Shown piece after piece: positions 14,549 to 18,691 of a stretch of DNA of 18,691 bases (position 1 is its first letter; each line of letters opens with the position of its first letter). Below the pieces are notes generated by a model. It saw only the letters and a program-made list of their open reading frames with translations. It did not search any database and was not told where the DNA came from. Origin of the DNA: an uncultured Blautia sp. (GTDB lineage: Bacteria; Bacillota; Clostridia; Lachnospirales; Lachnospiraceae); NCBI GenBank assembly GCA_900539145.1, contig UQAX01000046.1, positions 1 through 18,691 on the forward strand. The letters are read 5' to 3'. The translations under genes and the position numbers were made by a program.

Positions 14549-14580
14549 ATTTCATAAGACGCAATTTCCTATGAAATAAA
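14549..14580 (-). repeat. Palindromic repeat, copy B
   Basis: Second copy of the 32-bp segment also found at 8897-8928, with 26 of 32 identical positions. Here the inverted repeat extends to TTTATTTCATA / TATGAAATAAA (14546-14556 with 14570-14580, 11 bp). Its edge supplies part of the T-tract of the rseP terminator on the minus strand. Confidence 0.6.
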
Positions 14581-14669
14581 AAAGCTGCCACATAAAGTAA
14601 ATATCGAGAATATCTATACATTTTCGCCAAAACTGCATAGATATTCTTGATTATTCTTTCATGTGACAG
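14578..14669 (-). terminator. Large nested terminator of the uppS-cdsA-dxr-rseP operon
   Basis: On the minus strand the outer stem CTGTCACATGAA / TTTATGTGGCAG (about 12 bp with two G-U pairs; 14656-14669 with 14585-14597) is followed by CTTTTTT (T-run 14578-14583). Inside it sits a second long stem, AGAATATCTAT with ATAGATATTCT (14607-14617 with 14637-14647). It starts 5 bases after the rseP stop codon. Confidence 0.85.
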
Positions 14670-14674
14670 TTCCA

Positions 14675-15961
14675 TTATAATCTTCGAAAATCATTAAACA
14701 TTACAAATACCATTAAAAGCATCAATAAAACAAATCCCGCAAAATGGACCATGCCTTCGACATTTGGGTCTAATTTCTTCTTTCGTACTGCTTCAACTGC
14801 GAGAAAGACAAGTCTTCCTCCGTCTAAAGCCGGAATAGGAAGTAAATTCATGACACCTAAATTGGCAGAAAGCAGAATTGCCCAGTACAGCATTTGAAGC
14901 CATACCATAACCGTGCCTTCCTCTTTGGCTTCTTCGTAGGAGTCGCCAATAACATCAATAATCCCCACTGGACCGGATAAGTCATTTACGCTAAACTGCC
15001 CTTTTATCAGCATCATAAGACTTTCTATGGTATTGGAAATCCAGTATCGCACTTCAGAAGCGCTGTATCTTAGTACCCCTAAAAAGTTGGTTTTTTCCCG
15101 ATACAGATTATACACAAAACCGGTATCTATCTGCTTTGTCATCTGAGGTTTTAAGGAAAGCGTCTGTACCTCTCCGTCTCTCTCAATTCCCAAACTGATT
15201 TCTGAACCGTCCAGCGGATTTTTTTCCCAGTATTCCTGTATTTCCTGACTGGTTTCAATAGCTTCTCCATTGATTTCACGGATAATATCTCCTGCCTGTA
15301 CTCCGGCTTCCATCATAGCGCCATTTAGGACAACCTGCGTAATCTCAGGCTCACTATCCGGTGTAGGCACATAGGAAAATCCCAGCATATATTTTTCTTC
15401 GCTGTATGCTTCAAAGGAAACTTCCTTTTCTTTACCATCTCGTTTATAGGTCAGGGTAATGTCTTCATCTTCCAGTCCGTGAAGCATCATGTAGGAGTCC
15501 AAATCTCTCCCTAGAACAATGTTTCTTCCCTGAAATTCTGTAATAATATCCCCTTCCTGAAGCCCCGCCTTTGCCGCAGGAGAATTTTCTTCCACCTGTA
15601 ACACTCTGGCAGGATCATAGCCTGCTACACTGGTAATAATCATGGCAAATACAAAAGCCAGAATAAAGTTAAAAATCGGTCCTGCCGCAACAACAGATAT
15701 TCTCGCCCACACAGATGCCTTATTAAAAGAACCCTCGCTGTCATCGTCATCATCTTCGCCAACCATCATACAGGACCCGCCTATGGGAAATAATTTTAAA
15801 GAATAACGGGTTTCTCCTTTTTGTGTTGATAACAGTCTCGGTCCCATCCCCAGAGAAAATTCCGTAACCTTAATTCCATTTCTTTTCGCCAAAAGGAAAT
15901 GCCCCAGCTCATGGAAAATAATAATGACGGAGAATATCAAAATTGCTATTAAAATTTTCAA
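14675..15961 (-). CDS. rseP: RIP metalloprotease RseP (site-2 protease family)
   Basis: This membrane-embedded zinc protease cleaves transmembrane segments, typically of anti-sigma factors or leftover signal peptides. With the chosen start it has 428 residues. HELGH lies at 17-21 in the first membrane helix. A second helix region at about 88-114 contains AAGPIFNF. Two PDZ-like modules follow (about 120-184, SPAAKAGLQEGDII; about 206-276, EAGVQAGDIIREINGEAI), then the third helix with NLLPIPALDGG (N372, D380) and a final helix at about 405-423. An acidic run GEDDDDDSEG (68-77) follows the first conserved cytoplasmic loop. The start is a TTG at 15961, one base after the dxr stop, with AGGTGG just upstream; the resulting N-terminus fits the family. 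Upstream TTG codons inside dxr (15979, 16003) would add residues the family lacks. It is the last gene of the operon. Confidence 0.94.
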   Translation of the reverse strand: MKILIAILIFSVIIIFHELGHFLLAKRNGIKVTEFSLGMGPRLLSTQKGETRYSLKLFPIGGSCMMVGEDDDDDSEGSFNKASVWARISVVAAGPIFNFILAFVFAMIITSVAGYDPARVLQVEENSPAAKAGLQEGDIITEFQGRNIVLGRDLDSYMMLHGLEDEDITLTYKRDGKEKEVSFEAYSEEKYMLGFSYVPTPDSEPEITQVVLNGAMMEAGVQAGDIIREINGEAIETSQEIQEYWEKNPLDGSEISLGIERDGEVQTLSLKPQMTKQIDTGFVYNLYREKTNFLGVLRYSASEVRYWISNTIESLMMLIKGQFSVNDLSGPVGIIDVIGDSYEEAKEEGTVMVWLQMLYWAILLSANLGVMNLLPIPALDGGRLVFLAVEAVRKKKLDPNVEGMVHFAGFVLLMLLMVFVMFNDFRRL

Positions 15962-15962
15962 T

Positions 15963-17105
15963 TTACCACCTGCCTTCAATCCTCTTATACACGTCTTGTT
16001 CAATATTTATAATTTCTTCAACGGTAGGATTTAAAATTAATTCATGCTCATTCATTGCTTTTTCAATTATTTCATAAATGTCTAAAAATCCGATTTTTCG
16101 GTTTAAAAACAGCGCCACTGCTTTTTCATTTGCGGCATTAAAAACGGTGGGCATAGAACCGCCCGTCTTAGACGCCTGCATTGCCAGAGGCAGTCCTTTA
16201 AAGGTTTCCATATCTGGATTTTCAAAGGTAATGGATGCCAGCTTCGCAAAATCCAGCCTTTCCCCGTCTAAGTATTTTCGCTCACCTTCATACAGTGCGT
16301 ATTGAATAGGCAGACGCATATCCGGCGTGCCAAGCTGCGCCATAATACTGCCATCTTTAAACTCAATCATAGAATGAATAACGCTCTGAGGCTGTACTAC
16401 CACCTGTATTCTGTCCAAATCCACGTCAAATAACCATTTTGCCTCCATAACCTCCAGCCCTTTATTTACTAAAGTCGCAGAGTCAATGGTAATCTTCTGT
16501 CCCATAGCCCAGTTCGGGTGCTTTAACGCATCTTCCACACGTATATTTTTCAATTCTTCTGTTTTCTTACCACGGAAAGGGCCGCCGGAAGCAGTAATCA
16601 GCAGTTTTTCAATGGTTTTTGGATTTTCTCCGTTTAATGCCTGAAAAATTGCACTGTGCTCGCTGTCAACCGGTAAAATTTTTACATTGTGCTCTTTTGC
16701 AAGAGGCATAATAATATGCCCTGCTGTTACAAGGGTTTCTTTGTTTGCAAGAGCAATATGCTTTCCTGCACAAATAGCGGCAACCGTAGGACGTATTCCA
16801 ATCATCCCCACAATGGCGGTCACCAGAATTTCCATTTCCTCCATAACCGCCAACTCAATTAAACCATCCATTCCACCTACTACTTTGCAGTCAGTGTCCT
16901 GTACACGAAGTTTTAATTCCTGCGCTTTCTTTTCATCTCCAACCGCTGCCAGTCTGGGAGAAAACTGACGGATTTGTTTTTCCAGTAAATCAATATTTCT
17001 TCCCGCAGCAATTCCTACCACCTGCAAATCATCATTTTTACTGACAATATCAAGGGTTTGTGTTCCTATGGAACCTGTTGAACCTAAAATTGCAATTTTC
17101 TTCAT
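15963..17105 (-). CDS. dxr: 1-deoxy-D-xylulose-5-phosphate reductoisomerase
   Basis: Dxr converts DXP to 2-C-methyl-D-erythritol 4-phosphate with NADPH, the committed step of the MEP isoprenoid pathway and the target of fosmidomycin. The protein has 380 residues, the normal length. The NADPH-binding GSTGSIG is at 8-14, the metal and substrate residues are in PVDSEHSA (D147, E149), ASGGPF is at about 173-178, and KITIDSATLVNKGLEVMEA (from 204, with E218) forms the second active-site block. GAGG precedes the ATG at an ideal distance. It lies 12 bp after cdsA and 1 bp before rseP. It supplies precursors for the undecaprenyl lipid made by UppS in the same operon. Confidence 0.98.
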   Translation of the reverse strand: MKKIAILGSTGSIGTQTLDIVSKNDDLQVVGIAAGRNIDLLEKQIRQFSPRLAAVGDEKKAQELKLRVQDTDCKVVGGMDGLIELAVMEEMEILVTAIVGMIGIRPTVAAICAGKHIALANKETLVTAGHIIMPLAKEHNVKILPVDSEHSAIFQALNGENPKTIEKLLITASGGPFRGKKTEELKNIRVEDALKHPNWAMGQKITIDSATLVNKGLEVMEAKWLFDVDLDRIQVVVQPQSVIHSMIEFKDGSIMAQLGTPDMRLPIQYALYEGERKYLDGERLDFAKLASITFENPDMETFKGLPLAMQASKTGGSMPTVFNAANEKAVALFLNRKIGFLDIYEIIEKAMNEHELILNPTVEEIINIEQDVYKRIEGRW

Positions 17106-17117
17106 ACGCTTTCCTCT

Positions 17118-17930
17118 TTATATTAAAACACTGGCAAGGAAATAAATAAACGGAGCTGTAAAAATAACACTGTCAAAACGGTCTAAAATACCGCCGTGCC
17201 CCGGAATAAGTTTTCCGTAATCTTTTATTTCCTTATTTCTCTTAATGGCAGATGCCGCCAAATCTCCTACCATGGAAATCAACGCACCTACTGCACAAAT
17301 CACCGCATACATCAATGGAGTATGACCGTCTGCCTGATTGACACCGGAAATCAAAAGTGCATAGAGCGCTCCCAAAAGCGCTGCGCCTAACACACCGCCT
17401 ACACCGCCTTCAATGGATTTTTTGGGACTTAATACCGGCGCCATTTTATGCTTTCCGATTAACATTCCCACACAGTAGGCACAGGTATCGCTCCCCCAGG
17501 AGCTTAAGAAAATCAAGCCTACCAGCCATGCGCCGCCCTCTAAGGTTCTCGTTTTATAAATATAGGACAGCATAACCGCAACATAGAAAATGCCGAATAA
17601 AGCTGCCATTATCTGTTCTGCTCTGTATTTTGGATACGTAAACACATAGACACACATAATGAGTACAAGGGCAAACAGTAAAATCATCATGGAAAATTCA
17701 TCTGTCTTTACCCAAAGCAGTGAAAGGTAATACAAAACCGTTCCTACATACCCTGCGATTTCCAATGCCCCAAAGCCTTTCTGGTGCACCTCCATGGCAC
17801 GATACAGCTCTCCTACTCCAATCAGTGAAATTGCCAGAAGCACAGCAAATAATACAGGACCTCCTGCGGCAACAGAAGCGATTGCAATCGCCACAAGAAC
17901 AATTCCACTTAAAAGTCTTGTCTTAAACAT
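17118..17930 (-). CDS. cdsA: Phosphatidate cytidylyltransferase (CDP-diglyceride synthase)
   Basis: CdsA makes CDP-diacylglycerol from CTP and phosphatidic acid, the branch point for anionic phospholipids; it is an integral membrane enzyme. The 270 residues include about seven or eight hydrophobic segments starting at the N-terminus. The C-terminal family signature is complete: SAIKRNKEIKDYGKLIPGHG followed by GILDRFDS. The ATG at 17930 is preceded by AAGGAGGAG, which is also the end of uppS; the two genes are 1 bp apart, indicating translational coupling. It sits in the classical uppS-cdsA-dxr-rseP order. Confidence 0.97.
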   Translation of the reverse strand: MFKTRLLSGIVLVAIAIASVAAGGPVLFAVLLAISLIGVGELYRAMEVHQKGFGALEIAGYVGTVLYYLSLLWVKTDEFSMMILLFALVLIMCVYVFTYPKYRAEQIMAALFGIFYVAVMLSYIYKTRTLEGGAWLVGLIFLSSWGSDTCAYCVGMLIGKHKMAPVLSPKKSIEGGVGGVLGAALLGALYALLISGVNQADGHTPLMYAVICAVGALISMVGDLAASAIKRNKEIKDYGKLIPGHGGILDRFDSVIFTAPFIYFLASVLI

Positions 17931-17931
17931 C

Positions 17932-18639
17932 TTACTCCTCCTTTACGCCACCGTATCTGCGGTCTCTGTGATTGAATTTATCAATGGCTTTTTCAAATTC
18001 TTTTTTATCAAAATCCGGCCATGCCACATCGGTAAAGTAAAACTCTGTATAAGCAAGCTGCCACATTAAAAAGTTTGAAAGCCTTTCTTCGCCGCTTGTT
18101 CGAATTAGCAAATCAGGGTCGGGAAGTGCCCTTGTGTCCAAGTAATCAGAAATCACATCCTCCGTAATCTGCTGAGGGAGAAGAACTCCTTTTTCCACAT
18201 CCTCCGCCATCCTTACCATGGCTCTTTTGATTTCATCTCTGCTTCCGTAATTTAAAGCAATTTGAAAATGCAGCTCGTCAAACTGGCTGGAATATTCCTC
18301 CAGCTCTTTGATTTTTTGCTGTAAATCTGCATCAAACATACTTGGGTCACCAATGACACGTACACACATTTTATTATCTCTTGAAATCTGAATACAGCGT
18401 TTCATATAGTTCCGAAACAGCTTCATAAGACCATCCACTTCTTCTTTTGAACGCTTCCAGTTCTCAGTTGAAAAAGCATATACTGTCAAATATTTTACGC
18501 CTAAATCCTTGGCAATACTGCAAATTTTCTCCAGATTTTCGCATCCCTTAATATGTCCGTAGGTTCTGGGCATTCCTTTTGCTTTCGCCCATCTTCCGTT
18601 TCCGTCTAAAATAATTGCCACATGTCTGGGAATTGTCAT
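17932..18639 (-). CDS. uppS: Undecaprenyl diphosphate synthase (cis-prenyltransferase)
   Basis: UppS condenses farnesyl diphosphate with eight isopentenyl diphosphates to make C55 undecaprenyl diphosphate, the lipid carrier for peptidoglycan and other wall polymers. The 235 residues are typical. DGNGRWA (12-18) carries the catalytic D12, YAFSTENW follows, and the C-terminal block LLIRTSGEERLSNFLMWQ, with FYFTDVAWPDF after it, holds the IPP-binding arginine and the conserved Trp-Pro-Asp. The start is the ATG at 18639, giving the usual MxIPRHVAIILDG N-terminus, with AAAGGTGG upstream. An in-frame ATG at 18681 would add 14 residues foreign to the family. The gene is first of the operon as far as visible; any upstream partner lies beyond the window. 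Confidence 0.97.
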   Translation of the reverse strand: MTIPRHVAIILDGNGRWAKAKGMPRTYGHIKGCENLEKICSIAKDLGVKYLTVYAFSTENWKRSKEEVDGLMKLFRNYMKRCIQISRDNKMCVRVIGDPSMFDADLQQKIKELEEYSSQFDELHFQIALNYGSRDEIKRAMVRMAEDVEKGVLLPQQITEDVISDYLDTRALPDPDLLIRTSGEERLSNFLMWQLAYTEFYFTDVAWPDFDKKEFEKAIDKFNHRDRRYGGVKEE

Positions 18640-18651
18640 AATTATTTTCCA

Positions 18652-18666
18652 CCTTTCTGCGAAAGG
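18652..18666 (-). promoter_or_regulatory. Small hairpin covering the uppS ribosome binding site
   Basis: Minus-strand CCTTTC-GCA-GAAAGG is a perfect 6-bp stem with a 3-base loop, extendable by two G-U pairs. Its 3' arm contains most of the AAAGGTGG Shine-Dalgarno sequence of uppS, so folding would hide it. A regulatory role is possible, not shown. Confidence 0.4.
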
Positions 18667-18691
18667 CACCGATGGGGTCATGAAACCCGTC

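Noticed and set aside
16687..16968. 93-codon plus-strand open frame inside dxr
   Set aside because: Shadow of dxr; low complexity, no ribosome binding site, and the dxr motifs on the other strand are complete.

Overview
The window looks like a chromosomal segment of a low-GC Firmicute, most likely a clostridial (Lachnospiraceae-type) anaerobe. The grounds are the type A RNase P RNA, the gene order uppS-cdsA-dxr-rseP, a dgt-dnaG-rpoD-trmK-nif3 cluster, strong AGGAGG-type ribosome binding sites, and protein sequences of clostridial character. Genus cannot be fixed by eye. I see no phage, IS element, CRISPR array or defence island. The segment is mostly housekeeping, with one more variable stretch from about 8.9 to 14.6 kb. 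All genes but two read on the minus strand.

Reading the minus strand from right to left: (1) 18.7-14.6 kb is an envelope and isoprenoid operon, uppS-cdsA-dxr-rseP, ending in an elaborate nested terminator. (2) 14.5-13.2 kb holds a lone plus-strand gene for a protein with a SpoIID-like region and a C-terminal peptidoglycan-binding domain, but no signal peptide. (3) 13.1-9.26 kb is glpK, a small amidohydrolase and guanine deaminase. They are driven by a good promoter followed by an intrinsic terminator inside the glpK leader, which suggests antitermination control. (4) 9.26-8.99 kb has two nearly identical tRNA-Leu genes with anticodon AAG; their promoter starts inside the end of the guanine deaminase gene. 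(5) 8.87-8.03 kb is endonuclease IV (nfo). (6) 7.89-2.40 kb is the macromolecular-synthesis cluster dgt-dnaG-rpoD-trmK-nif3, closed by a clean terminator at 2357-2390. (7) 2.22-0.55 kb encodes a TGS/ThrRS-like/uridine-kinase fusion. (8) 0.51-0.16 kb is rnpB with its own promoter. A bidirectional terminator separates rnpB from the 3' end of a plus-strand gene cut by the window edge.

The most interesting signals are: the probable attenuator before glpK, together with loss of the PTS-phosphorylated histidine in GlpK; the paired tRNA-Leu(AAG) genes with a compensatory base-pair change in the variable arm; a 32-bp palindromic repeat present twice, each time immediately after a minus-strand terminator stem; the unusual glpK-amidohydrolase-guaD grouping; and the signal-less SpoIID-like/PG-binding protein. 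No clearly new multi-gene system is evident.
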